Assembly: GCA_039105265.1 (NCBI GenBank)
Contig: JAPFFF010000053.1
Location: 496,001 to 560,000 of the forward strand
Length of the DNA: 64,000 nt
DNA from: Tritrichomonas musculus
Taxonomy: Eukaryota; Parabasalia; Tritrichomonadida; Tritrichomonadidae
Direction of reading: 5' to 3'
How positions within the stretch are numbered: the first letter of the stretch is position 1; each line of letters begins with the position of its first letter. Both the position numbers and the translations under genes were made by a program. Positions 29,547 through 40,529 of this stretch are shown here, in pieces. The notes below the pieces were generated by a model. It saw nothing but the letters and a program-made list of their open reading frames with translations. It was not told the origin of the DNA and did no database searches.

Positions 29547-32500
29547 TTATTTCTTTTGATGAAGTAATTGGATTATTTTTTCATCATTTGTATAATCAAT
29601 TGGTGTTTTCCATGAACTTGAATAAAATAATCATTTGTAAAAAAAATGCTAACATTTTCATCTTTTGAATTGATATCTATTTTTTCATTTTGTAATAAAA
29701 TCTCAATAAGATCGATATTGTTATTTTCTACTGCTAAATGAAGTGCCGTTCTTTCATTAAAAAATAAAGAGCAACTTCATTTAAAAATATGATTTTGCAA
29801 CATAATTAAATTAAATAGAATTTAATTCCATTCAAAAAGATATAATGAATGTCAGCATTAAAATAAATTGAATTATGAATTGAATAAATTTTTCTTATTT
29901 TGAAATGTAATAAAAAATTAATTAAAGAACTCTATTAAAAATAAGCTTTCAGAATGCAATAAAATATGAGTTGATTAAAACGAGTTTAGCATTAATATCA
30001 ATTTCATTTATTGTTACTAAAAATTTTAATATTTCAATATATGATTCATTAAAGTGTTCAAATTTTATGGCATAGTCAACAAAGCAGTGTAATAAAGTTT
30101 TATTAATGATTGATAAAAGAAATTTCATAAATGAATTGATTTGGAATTGAATAAACTTGTCTGTTTGAAATTATATTAATAATCATTGATGATAATTTTA
30201 TAAAGCAAAATATCAAACTATTTAAGAAAACAAATGATAAAAACACCATTTCAATACCATGAATTAAATTTTATTGAATAACTCAAATATAAACATCAAA
30301 AAAAATTCAAATTTTGAATTATGTTAATTCATATAATTAAAAATCTTATTAAATATGAATATGAATTTCATTCAAAAAGCAAGTTGAATTTTGTAAAAAA
30401 AAAAATAGTTAAAACCAAATAAAAAAAGATTAAAAGAATTAGTATTGGGTCTTCATTGCTGTTCATAGAAAGAATATAGTTTAAAATTAGGTTTTTACAT
30501 TGTTGGACATCTATGTTTATCTCTCTTTTATGAAATTTTGAATTATAAATTTCTGTATTTAATTTACAAAAAATGAAATTACATTACATTAATTCATTTG
30601 AATTTCATTTAAATATTTATTAATGAAATTTTATTAAAAAAAGTATTGATTAATATTAATGAATATTTGATTTATTATTCCATCTGAAGATTGGAAAAAA
30701 AATGTCATAATAATATTCGAGGTTTAATGTTATTATAAATATATAGGTTGGAATTTGATTAAAAATGAAACTATTAATTTCATTATAAAATAAATATGAA
30801 ACATAATTTTAACCTTTGGATTTAAATTTCATTGGATTAATTGTTTTGAAATTATATCGAATTATTTAATTTGAAATGCTATCAAAATTTGTTATTCATA
30901 ACTCTATTAAATTACTGCTTGAAAATACTTTTACAATTAAAATCAATCTTGTTTCCTTGTAATAAAGTTTTAAAAATATCTATCTGAAGATTAGGTTCAT
31001 GTATTGAATAAAATAATGGAGTTTTGTGAAAAAAGTCAAATGATAATTTCATAAAAATTTTATATTGTAATGTAATTGAAATAATTTATTCAAATAATAT
31101 TGAAATATTGAATCATTGAATGCAATTGTAACATTTTATTTGAAATATAATTATAATATTATATTAATGATTTCATTTAAATATAATTTATTATTTCTCT
31201 TCCATTAAAAATATTGATTCCGAATTTTATTTAAAAAAAAATTTTTAATTAGGTTGAGATTAAAAATATGATTTTCGGAATTGTATTTGTATACTCAATT
31301 TAAATGTAATTAAAAAATCTTCTTTTTGAATGTCATTAAAAATGAGCTTTATTAATTTTATTCATAAATACTCATATTTAACATTCTTACAATTAAAATT
31401 AATTTTACTGCTTTTTAATAGAAAAGAAATTACTTCAGTATTACAATTTTGCACTGCAATATCAAATGCTGTTTTTTGAAATTCTAATCATAATTTCATT
31501 TAAAAATTAAAATTGAAATTACATATATAAAATTGATTTAGAATATTGTTATATTTATTAGAATTGAATTTCATTGAAATCTTTTTAGTGAAATGATGTG
31601 AAAAAAAAGAAATATTAAATGTAATAAATTTTTATTAGTTTAATTTCATAAAATTATATTATATAAAATATAATTGAAATCATTGTTTTTAATTATATTT
31701 AAATGTTTGAATTGATATTATATTTAAATATTTCATTCCAAATGTTATTAAAACTATTTTATAAATTTTATTGGTACACAATAACGAAAAACAGTATTAA
31801 TTAATATATTATTGAAATGTTTATATAATTCGGATCAATTTTATCATTTTCTAATAAAGTCTGTATCATTTCAATATCTCCAATGGCAACTGCAATAGCA
31901 AATGCTGTATTATTAAATAAAAGAATTTAATTTTATTTTTAAATTTTTATTTTATAATGTAATAAAAATATTTTTTGAGAATGATATTAAAATATTTTGT
32001 GAAAATTGTATTCAAAAAATAGCATTCAATTGTATTCTGAAATTAAATATAAAATTGCATATAAATATTGGACAGGAAATACCAAAAATAATTGCTAATA
32101 AATCACATTGAAACATATTTCAAACTGTATTTAAAATGAATGAATTAAAAATATAATAAAATTATTTAATTGTTGAAATGTCTTTTAATTTTTTAATTTG
32201 TAATTTCATTTACAAAATTGAGTTATAAAATGCAATAAAATTGATTTGGATTGTGAATTTCATTTCAAAATTTGATTTATAATGCAATTAAAATAAATGA
32301 GTAAAAATTTTATTTAAAATGTTACATTCTATTTTATCATTTTTCAATAAAAGTTGAACTATTTCGATGTTTCCTTTTTGAACAGCTAAATGCAATGGTG
32401 TATTATTAAACAAAAAAATAAAATTTCATTCAAATTAATTTATTTAAAATATAATTAATAGCATTAATTTTGAATTTTATTAGAATTTTGAATTTAAAAC

Positions 32501-32797
32501 TAAATTCAAATGTTATCATTGAAAATTATATTAAAACTGTTGATTAAAAATGCAATTTAAATTTTTGATTATAAATTCCATTTGTTAAATTTGAATTAAA
32601 ATTTGTGATTCCAAATAAAAATATGTGATTTGAAATTTTATTACAAAAAAAAATTGATTTTAATATCATTAAAACGATTTATTTGAAAATTGAATTACAA
32701 AGAAAATTGGTTGAAATTACATTAAAAAAAATGGCAATTAAAACTGTGTAAATAAAATTAATAAGAATTTTATAAAAGCGTATATATCTTTTAAATT
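29547..32797 (-). pseudogene. Ankyrin-repeat tail scattered as single ~33-residue units about every 0.47 kb
   Basis: On the minus strand, single ankyrin repeats appear in otherwise AT-rich DNA: NNTPLHLAVQKGNIEIVQLL (32322-32412), NNTAFAIAVAIGDIEMIQTL (31831-31920), KTAFDIAVQNCNTEVISFL (31389-31480), a worn unit HKTPLFYSIHEPNLQ (30930-31028), a very worn one near 30430-30540, NKTLLHCFVDYAIKFEHF (29965-30105), RTALHLAVENNNIDLIEIL (29640-29765), and a last short unit SWKTPIDYTNDEKIIQLLHQ ending in TAA at 29547. Units are cut at the same phase, just before the TPLH motif and just after the KIDFN-type end. Spacers of 350-420 bp are built of degenerate AATGAAATT-like units. Consistent splice sites were not found. 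This is either a gene with one repeat per exon or a gene torn apart by spacer growth; I call it broken provisionally. Confidence 0.6.
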
Positions 32798-33925
32798 TCA
32801 TTTGAAATTGATATATTGTAATATAATTGAAAAAATTAATTGGAAAATTTGGTTGATATCGAAAGTTGAGTTTTCTAATACTAACTGTGCAAAAGTATAA
32901 TAATTATATTTACAAAAATTGGCAAAGGCATTTTTGTTAATCATATCCTTTCGTAAATAAGCATAATTGTAGTATTTCAAGCTCTGGCAAAAAATAGAAA
33001 ATGGTTTTATTTCGTCTTCATTATTAACATAATAGTTTTGAAAATAATCCTTTATATCATTATGATGACACTTGATTGCTTCATCGATAAGAATCTTCAT
33101 AAATGCCGGATCTTCATGTATTTTTTCATTTTCTTCAAGATAACGAATCAATTCTGGATTTTGACTATGAATGGCTGCAATCCAAGTATTTTGAGTTATT
33201 TCAATTCTGTTTAAATGCAAATATTTTAAAATTTGCAATGATCCAAAAAAAGCAGCGTATTCAATTAATGTCAATTTGTTCTTCAATACAAACAAATTTG
33301 TCTCATAAAATGAACAATTAATTATTGAATTCAGAAGCAAATTTGTTTTGTTAACATAAATAATGAAATCTTCAATTATATCGTTTTTAATATAATTATA
33401 TACAGGATCCTCATTAAACTCATTATTTCGCTTTGTTTCAAGATCCGAAATATCTTCATTTTCAATCTTTTTGATTTCTTTTTCGTCAAGAAAAGACTTG
33501 ATTTCCGGGTAAAAATAATAAATATAATTTCTATCATTATATTTACGATTGAATAGGATGTAAACAATAGATTTGTCAACTATGATTACTTCTTCTTTGA
33601 TTAAAAATAAAAGAATTCTTTTGTTACTTTTAAATATATTGAAAATTCGAAAACTTGTAAAAAAGTTTTTCATTTGGTTTTTGAATAAAATCAAAATTTG
33701 GAAAATTTTCTCGAAAAAGTTCAATGATCGATGATGATTATTCGCAATCGTAAGAAGAAGATAAAGGAATAGTTCTAAATCATGCTGATTTTCTCCAATT
33801 TTAAATTCAGTAAGTAGCGTTGTTAGGTTTTGATAATTCTCTTCCGCAAGATCGTCGTTTTCGATAAATAGTAGAAAAGCTTTTTGTATATAGTATAGCC
33901 TCGTTATGTTTTCTTCAACTTGCAT
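32798..33925 (-). CDS. N-terminal module of a trichomonad ankyrin-repeat protein
   Basis: An intact 375-residue frame from ATG 33925. Its pattern matches the N-terminal helical module common to the very large trichomonad ankyrin family: FFEKIFQILILFKNQMKNFF, LTLIEYAAFFGSLQILKYL, then WIAAIHSQNPELIRYLEEN, SLKYYNYAYLRKDM and FAQLVLENSTFDIN. The last two helices already behave like ankyrin-type repeats. In relatives, contiguous 33-residue repeats follow; here the frame instead runs into AT-rich spacer after FDIN and stops 20 codons later, and the repeats reappear one by one downstream. The protein as read may therefore be truncated, or the true product may depend on splicing. These proteins usually mediate protein contacts in the cytoplasm. 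Confidence 0.7.
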   Translation of the reverse strand: MQVEENITRLYYIQKAFLLFIENDDLAEENYQNLTTLLTEFKIGENQHDLELFLYLLLTIANNHHRSLNFFEKIFQILILFKNQMKNFFTSFRIFNIFKSNKRILLFLIKEEVIIVDKSIVYILFNRKYNDRNYIYYFYPEIKSFLDEKEIKKIENEDISDLETKRNNEFNEDPVYNYIKNDIIEDFIIYVNKTNLLLNSIINCSFYETNLFVLKNKLTLIEYAAFFGSLQILKYLHLNRIEITQNTWIAAIHSQNPELIRYLEENEKIHEDPAFMKILIDEAIKCHHNDIKDYFQNYYVNNEDEIKPFSIFCQSLKYYNYAYLRKDMINKNAFANFCKYNYYTFAQLVLENSTFDINQIFQLIFSIILQYINFK

Positions 33926-34271
33926 TTTAAAAAAAAAAAAAAGTATTATTTTATTGAAAAAGTGGATTTTAAAAAATTTTTAAAAGAATTGTTTTCACTT
34001 TTTCAATAAATTCAAAACTTGGAAAAATGGAAAAATAAAAAAAAAAGAATTGTGAATGATTTAATGATTCCAAAATGAACAGTTATTTAGAAATTCTTTT
34101 TCAAATAAAATTTATGATTCATATTCATCTCGAAAAATGAATTTTTGGAGTTAAATTTGAACATTTCCTTTGAATTGTTATGATACCATATGCTGAGTAT
34201 TGTAATATATGACAAGTTATTTTAGGTGTATTTGAAATTTATCTCATCAATAAATCAAATACAAGAATACG
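33926..34271. other. Intergenic DNA upstream of the ankyrin gene
   Basis: AT-rich spacer that should contain the ankyrin gene promoter; no specific site recognised. It ends at the boundary of an 839-bp transposon copy. Confidence 0.3.
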
Positions 34272-35110
34272 AGAGGAAGGTCAACTAATTGAATGGCCAA
34301 TTTTTTCAAATTGTTTGCTTTTTTTTTGCGTTATGTAATAAATAAATTCAAAATTTTATTTTATATATAAATAATATAATAATAAGTATATATAAATATT
34401 ACTTTTATGATTTGATTAAGGACAATCGATGATAAATGGAGATTCTAAGTTTCAAGTAATTCAAGATAGATCAAATGATGATTTACAAGTATCTACTATT
34501 ATAATTAGAATAAACCAATTGGGATTCAATATTTTACAAAATGGCTGAGATATAATCAGTTTTTTAAATAATTACTGATGCTATTAAATCAAATATTGTC
34601 CCAAATTCAGCACACCAAATCATTTGAAAACAATATATTAGATATATACACGTGTAATAAATCAATTTATTCACATAAATTTCAAATCCCAACTACTAAT
34701 TTCATATTAAAGTCATGATAAGTTACACTCGATTATTAATTTTGTGCATTCATGCTAGCAAATATATGGATTGATTTAAAATATTGTATATATAATTATT
34801 TTTTAAATCTATATAAATGATTAAATGTGCAAGAATATTTCAAAAATATTAATATCCCATCAAGAAAAATATGTAAAAATATAAATCTTAAATTGAAAAG
34901 AAAAAATTGAGAGAAAAAAATATTTGAATACGCATTCAAATCAGATTAATTTCGAATAAAACATTTTTATCTCAATAATATAAATAAATATTAGATATAT
35001 TTTAGATAGAACAACTATTATATATTATATTAATTATTATATGTACTTATAAAAAATTCAAACCAATTATGCTATGAGTTTTTGTGTTAAAAATAAGTTG
35101 ACACTCCTCT
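34272..35110 (+). mobile_element. TIR element family A, copy 1 (839 bp)
   Basis: Inverted ends AGAGGAAGGTCAACT and AGTTGACACTCCTCT, differing at two of 15 positions. Flanks AGAATACG (34264-34271) and AGAAAACG (35111-35118) are an 8-bp duplication with one change. The whole body aligns, in opposite orientation, with 46738-47579, including a coding-like core (GGAGATTCTAAGTTTCAAGT onwards) that has more stops here than in copy 2. No recognised transposase. Older than copy 2, judged by flank and TIR decay. Confidence 0.85.
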
Positions 35111-35224
35111 AGAAAACGTCAAATTTATAAAATAAACATTATTGGGGATAATTCAAGGGATTCTTATTTGTAATAGATTCAAGGGAGAAAAAAACATGAA
35201 TTAATAATAAAAATTGATCATAAT

Positions 35225-35470
35225 TTATTCTTCAGATATAAATTGAATTTTGGTAAAGAAATCTTGGTAGTGTTCATTTACAATATCATCTCTGAGAATA
35301 TGGAATTAGGTTTGCGCTTTTTCAATGAATATTCCTTGAATCCTATCTTTTTCTTTTTGGTGCTTTTTGCAAATTTTCAATGGATTTGTTGAAGTAAACG
35401 TCAACTTCTGATTTTTCGTTGATTAGTTCATCAAGTGGAATCTTTGCTTCTGATGTATTTGTTATAAAAT
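35225..35470 (-). pseudogene. Fragment of a host gene, C2-like tail (weak)
   Basis: Minus-strand pieces EAKIPLDELINEKSEVDVYF, then after a frame change IQGIFIEKAQT and FHILRDDIVNEHYQDFFTKI ending in a stop at 35225. The first piece resembles the closing strand of a C2 domain, but the match is short and I may be wrong. Stops and frame changes and the absence of an upstream part mark it as a remnant. Confidence 0.35.
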
Positions 35471-35917
35471 ATTTTTTTCTTCTATTTTCTTTATAAATTA
35501 GTATATTTATTCTTTAAAAAAATCAAATTAACATTAATATGTAATGAGTGGCATATTTCACCAATGTTTTTAAAGAAAATGAAAACTCGCCCACTATATA
35601 TATAAACTTTCAAAAATCGATTTATTACTTATATTTTAAAATAAAAGGTGGGAAAAGCAATTAATAAATATTATATATATTAAAATAGTTATATTTTTGT
35701 AGAAATCATTTACGATGCTTGTCCTATCTTTCATTCAATTTCCTTTTTCTTAGTCATTTCAAAAAGGAAAAATTTTTCATAAAATTTGAATAATCTCATA
35801 CAATTAAAAATTTTATTCATAAAAATTGAGTAAACTCATACAATTTAAAATTTTTAATTAATTGAAAATAATAATAAAGAGATGAGCGCATAAAATGAGA
35901 TCATTTTTAAATTAATA
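35471..35917. other. Intergenic DNA
   Basis: AT-rich spacer ahead of the acetyltransferase gene; nothing specific seen. Confidence 0.3.
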
Positions 35918-36595
35918 ATGTATATTAAAGAATGGATAACCGAAAGACTTATACTCAAGCCAACTCAAGAGGAAGATCACGATGAACTAGCACCAATGTT
36001 ACTTGATGATAATGTAACAAAGTATCTCTATGAACATTTAACCAAAATACCGTCCATAGAATTTGCTAAATCATTTCTTAGTAGTGCACTTTCTTCATAT
36101 GCAATCACATTTACAATTCGGATTAAAGATACAAATGAAGCAATCGGCCAAATTGGTTACGGAGGAACACCTGGAGTATTAGATGTATTTTATTGGTTGG
36201 GATCTAAATATCAAAAAAAGGGATATGCTTCTGAAGCAGCAGTTGAATTAAGCTATGAAATTTTCAAAAAATCAAATTTCAATGTCTTCTCAATTTCTTT
36301 CTATGCAAATAACATGCCATCTCGTAAGCTTGCATACAAAATTGGTGAAAATCTTTTGAACAAAAATCCTGAATGGATTGTCATTGATAAAGAAGACAAA
36401 ATAACTGAATGCGAAATTGTTGATCTAAGTGATAAATATGTTACAATTAAAATGAACGTTGTTGGTGATATGATGTGTTCCAGTTATTTGTGCTGTTATA
36501 AATCAGCATTTCCAGACGAATATTTAAGTGTTGGAACCAAATATACTGAAAAATTGCGATATTTTGATATCGCAAAAAATGAAAACCAAAATTAA
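35918..36595 (+). CDS. GNAT-family N-acetyltransferase (RimJ/RimL-like)
   Basis: Predicted 225 residues. The start TERLILKPTQEEDHDELAPML is typical of the Acetyltransf_3 group. YWLGSKYQKKGYASEAAVEL near 92-111 contains the acetyl-CoA pyrophosphate-binding loop (Q/RxxGxG/A, here QKKGYA), and YANNMPSRKLAYKIGENL near 128-145 is motif B. GNAT enzymes move acetyl from acetyl-CoA to an amine: protein N-termini, small metabolites or antibiotics. The acceptor cannot be read. The C-terminal 70 residues after the GNAT core are Cys-rich and diverged (MMCSSYLCCYKSAF). The group is widespread in bacteria, and a bacterial source is possible. The gene stands alone amid transposon remains. Confidence 0.85.
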   Translation: MYIKEWITERLILKPTQEEDHDELAPMLLDDNVTKYLYEHLTKIPSIEFAKSFLSSALSSYAITFTIRIKDTNEAIGQIGYGGTPGVLDVFYWLGSKYQKKGYASEAAVELSYEIFKKSNFNVFSISFYANNMPSRKLAYKIGENLLNKNPEWIVIDKEDKITECEIVDLSDKYVTIKMNVVGDMMCSSYLCCYKSAFPDEYLSVGTKYTEKLRYFDIAKNENQN

Positions 36596-37170
36596 TGAAA
36601 ATTTAAAAGCGAATATTTTCCTATCTTAAATAATAATTCTATCTAATCCATTATGGTTTTTATTTTTAATTATATTTAGTAATCAAGTTCTCTCCTTATA
36701 CTGAAATATTTATCTTTTGATTAAAAAAGGATTGAATGAGTACTCAAATAGGTGCAGTTTCCAGCTTTTTATTCAATTATCTTTCTCGTTGATATGAATA
36801 AAAAAAAAAAAAATTGATCTATAGCGCGGCAAGAATAGAAATATGTAAATACAAATGAAAATAAATTTATATCAGGCAAAAACTAAGGCGGAAGCAAGAT
36901 TGATGAGCAGAGAGTTTTAAAAAAGAAGCATAATTAAATATGATCTGATGTTATTTTATTTGCAATTAAGGATTGGTCATTAATGATTGATTGAGTCTCA
37001 AAAAAGTTGAAATAATTTGGAAAAGCAATAAATTTTAAGATTGGTGGGAGTTTATCTTTTTGAATGAAGTTTAAAAAACGGTTAAAGATGATATTTTATA
37101 AATTTCTCAATAGTTATTTAATAAAAATAAAAAAAAAATATGCTTTTTTTAATCATAAATATTAATTAAC
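36596..37170. other. Intergenic DNA
   Basis: Spacer between the acetyltransferase and the 3' end of the kinase gene; nothing supported. Confidence 0.4.
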
Positions 37171-38169
37171 TTAATAATTAAGGTGGTATTCGTTTGAATC
37201 AAATGATTGTTGGGAAACTTTAGATTTTTCTTGACTTGAAGATGAACTAGATAAATATGAATACTGTTTTTCAATGAGCAGAGAATTTTGGCCAAGATTA
37301 TTATCTTTTGAATTGATTTTTTTCCTTAAGCAAGAATCAAAGTATTCATCATTAAGAATTTCGTCAATTGTTGGTCTATTTGCCGGATCTAAAGCTGTAC
37401 ATTTAAGAACAAGATTTTTTAACTTTTTGTCCATTCCTGGCCTTAAGGATAAATTACCAGAAACAATTTGTTTAACTATGTAATTTCTATCACCATCTCT
37501 GAAAGGAAATTGTAACTCAGAAATGGAATATAAAGTAATACCAATTGCATAAATGTCTGTTTTTAATGGATTAAATTCTCCAGTGTAGAATAATTCTGGA
37601 GCTGCATAATAAAGTGTACCATTTTTGGAATCATCACCTGCAACAAATGTTGTTCGGCAATATCCAAAATCGCAAAGTTTTGCTACGTTTTTCGAGGTAA
37701 GTAAAATGTTTTCTGCTTTGATATCTCCGTGAGAAATAAATCTACTATGTAAGTATTTTATAGATTGTAAAAAAGAATATAAGATCGTTTTCAATTGAAA
37801 ATTATTTTTTATTTTATTGCTTGTTGCAAGTGTTAATAAATCACCATTTTCACAATATTCTAATATTAAGACGATAAATTCTTCATTATATTTGTTTTTA
37901 ATATTAAAATTCTCTTTCATTTTGATAATATTTGGATGATCAACTTCTTTTAGTATAGCAATTTCTTTTTCAATGGAATAAGTCAATTTTTGTTTTTCTA
38001 TATCAATACATGAAATAATTTTTGCTGAATACCTTTTTCCAGTATCCAGATCTTCAACTAATGTTACAATGGATGTGCTTCCACAGCCAATTATATCAAG
38101 AACTTTATAACCATGAAAAGTTTGTGGAACACGTATCAGAAATCCATTTTCTGTCTGAGATTTGATCAT
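37171..38169 (-). CDS. Ser/Thr-type protein kinase with HGD catalytic loop
   Basis: Predicted 332 residues, essentially one kinase domain (about 21-277) and a Ser-rich tail with SSSSSSQEKSK. Seen: glycine loop IIGCGSTSIV (27-36), Lys50 in YSAKII, Glu69 in the C helix, catalytic loop SHGDIKAENIL with Asp149, DFG at 167-169, APE at 190-192, and DPANRPTIDEILNDEYF closing the domain. The usual HRD arginine is Gly, so activation-loop phosphorylation is probably not required (non-RD kinase); all residues needed for phosphotransfer are present. It is closest in style to CAMK/NIMA-like trichomonad kinases. The substrate is unknown. The start is the first ATG in frame. Confidence 0.9.
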   Translation of the reverse strand: MIKSQTENGFLIRVPQTFHGYKVLDIIGCGSTSIVTLVEDLDTGKRYSAKIISCIDIEKQKLTYSIEKEIAILKEVDHPNIIKMKENFNIKNKYNEEFIVLILEYCENGDLLTLATSNKIKNNFQLKTILYSFLQSIKYLHSRFISHGDIKAENILLTSKNVAKLCDFGYCRTTFVAGDDSKNGTLYYAAPELFYTGEFNPLKTDIYAIGITLYSISELQFPFRDGDRNYIVKQIVSGNLSLRPGMDKKLKNLVLKCTALDPANRPTIDEILNDEYFDSCLRKKINSKDNNLGQNSLLIEKQYSYLSSSSSSQEKSKVSQQSFDSNEYHLNY

Positions 38170-39205
38170 TTATTTGTTATAAATAAAAAAAAGTGAAGAT
38201 AAATTTTTTTTATTTCTTATTTTGAGTGTCTATTCAAAATTCAAAAAAAATATAAAAATATTTTGTTATTATATAAGGATACTCTTAGAAAATTTTCAAT
38301 TTAATAAAATAAATATTGTGAGTGTATTAAGAAAAAATATTTTAAAATTGAATTGCAAATAACCTGATATCAATAACAAAAAAAATATATAAGACACCTT
38401 GTTTTGCTTTTTAAATAAAATGTAAAATTTACATGTAGTGAATTTTCTTGAAAATAACAAAAAATAATAATGTTTTTTTTTAAACTAATTGAATTCATTT
38501 TGGCATATGATCTTTCTCATTATCAACTGCTAATTGTTAAGAGAAATAATAAAAATGATAATAATTAATAATTTTTGGAATAGGTTATATTTATATAAGA
38601 AAAAAAAAAAATTACTTTTTTTGGACCTCCTTTATCAATATGATATCATTAGATAGAGCACATATAGTTGAGCCTTTTAAAACTCGATTTCAGTATCAAT
38701 AAGTGATATATTTTTTCTGATATCAATAATCAAATCCAAAGTTTTATTTCTGATTAGGCTTGTTATTCTCCGATTCTCGAGATAGATAATTGATTAACTT
38801 TTTGATATCGATGCATAAATATGCACAGATTCTCGAGATCGATTTCAAAGATAGAGATTTTTTTTTTTTTCCATAGCTTTTGATATCAGAATTTTCAATC
38901 AAACTTTTTGATAAATATATAATCATAATTAAATCTCAAATTTTTCATAAAAAAGAATGTATTTTTAGATTTTAATCTTAAAATAAGCATCAATGTATTA
39001 TATTATTTATTTTAAAATATTTTAAAATCGCAAATACTTATTATAAAAAAATATAAATCTGTTTGAGATCTCGGTAATTGATATCAAGTTTACAATTATT
39101 TTTATATCACATTTCGTATCTGATATCATGATAATCGATAATCTCGTTATCAGATTTTTCAACTGATAATTGAGTATCAGATGTAAAAAAGTGACATTTT
39201 TAATA
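38170..39205. other. Intergenic DNA rich in GATATC, ATCGAT and CTCGAG palindromes
   Basis: From about 38630 to 39180, six-base palindromes recur far above what AT-rich DNA should give. Stretches near 38790-38840 (inverted) and 39040-39085 (direct) also occur at 43820-43915, including ATAAATCTGTTTGAGATCTC, so part of this is a dispersed repeat. No coding frame is credible. Confidence 0.5.
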
Positions 39206-40469
39206 ATCGTAGCATTTCAATGCAATTAATTATTCATTTCACAGTTTTTATATAACAATAATTGAACATTGTGTAGATTTTAATTTAATAAATAAAATGT
39301 CAAAATCTTTGGCGGTTTTGACAAAAATAATCATTTTTATTAATATTTTAATATGTTTAACATTTTTATACGTTTTTTTTTTTCAAAATGAATTTAGATC
39401 TTAGATCAATTGTGCTCTTTCTTGATTTACAATGCAAATCAAAAAAAGCTATTGAAATAAAAATAAATAACACACTTCAAAAAAAAGCAATAGACTATTC
39501 AACAGTAACTAAGTACCTAAGAGAAAATTATTTTTCTTCAAACAATAAGGACAATGAAAATTCAAACGAAAATTTTGAGTATTTGTTCTTTCAGCAAATA
39601 ACTTTGAAAGTCCTTAAAGATTATCCATTTAGCAGTATTAGAGAAATTGAAGACATGACTAACAGTCCAAAAACAACTTTTAACAGGCTACTTACTGAAG
39701 AACTTCATTTTGTTTAATGCCATTTAAAATGGATCCCACACATTTTTAATCCCTCGCCAAAAGTTGGCAGAATGGAGTTAGCAAAAGGCCTATTATCGAC
39801 TCTCGAAAAAGTATGGCATCAAAGTTGCCATTGTTTTTTTACAGGTGATGAGTCTTGGATATAGTTATCAAGTGATCATAAGCTTCAATGAGTTCAAGAG
39901 GGAGAAAGCCATTCAACAAGGGGAAATAAAATGCTTGGATCGAAAATGTTCATGTTGACAGTTTTTTGGAATACAGCAGGTTTTATAATAATTGGTTTGT
40001 TACCAGAAGGATTGAAATTCAATTCTGAATATTTTATAAATAATATTCTTGAAAAAATTAATCAAATGACATCAGATTTGCGCTTAAAAAGCCATCTCAA
40101 AATTACACTTCATTTCGACAATGCTCGAGTTCATACTGTACGAAAGGTGATTCAATTCATGGATCTTCATCAAATGAAGAGAGCACCTCACCCGCCTTTC
40201 TCCCCAGATATTGCTGCCTCAGATTTTTATCTCTTTGTATTTCTAAAAGACAGGCTGGCAGGAAAAGTATTTGAGTCGGTAGATGAAGTTTTTGAGAGCA
40301 TCACTCAAAAATTTGAATGAAATTCCACAAGAAACATTAATAAATGTGTTTTATGAATGGAAAGAAAGGCTCAGACAAGTAATCAAAAAAATGGTGAATA
40401 AATATAATAAAAAATATTTTAATAAAATTTAATTTATTTATTTTTAACTACACATTGAGATGCTACGAT
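39206..40469 (+). mobile_element. Broken mariner (Tc1/mariner, DD34D) transposon
   Basis: A 17-bp inverted repeat (ATCGTAGCATTTCAATG at 39206-39222; its complement with one mismatch at 40453-40469) brackets the transposase remnant; the true tips may lie up to 30 bp further out. The N-terminal frame is 39388-39717 (109 residues, helix-turn-helix region). The catalytic region shows TGDESW near 39845, LHFDNARVHT and HPPFSPDIAASDF, the last two aspartates separated by 34 residues, as in mariner. In-frame stops follow TGDESWI and again soon after, and a further stop precedes the C-terminal WKERL segment. Trichomonads are known to carry mariners (Tvmar1). Confidence 0.85.
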
Positions 40470-40529
40470 ATTTTGGGACAACCTATAAGAAAAACAATTT
40501 AGCTTTTATATAAAGTAAATAAACTTAAA

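Noticed and set aside
29547-32797. Confident introns between ankyrin units
   Set aside because: GT-like starts after some units coincide with ordinary Cys-Lys codons of the repeat, and no constant branch or acceptor sequence like the trichomonad ACTAACACACAG was found.
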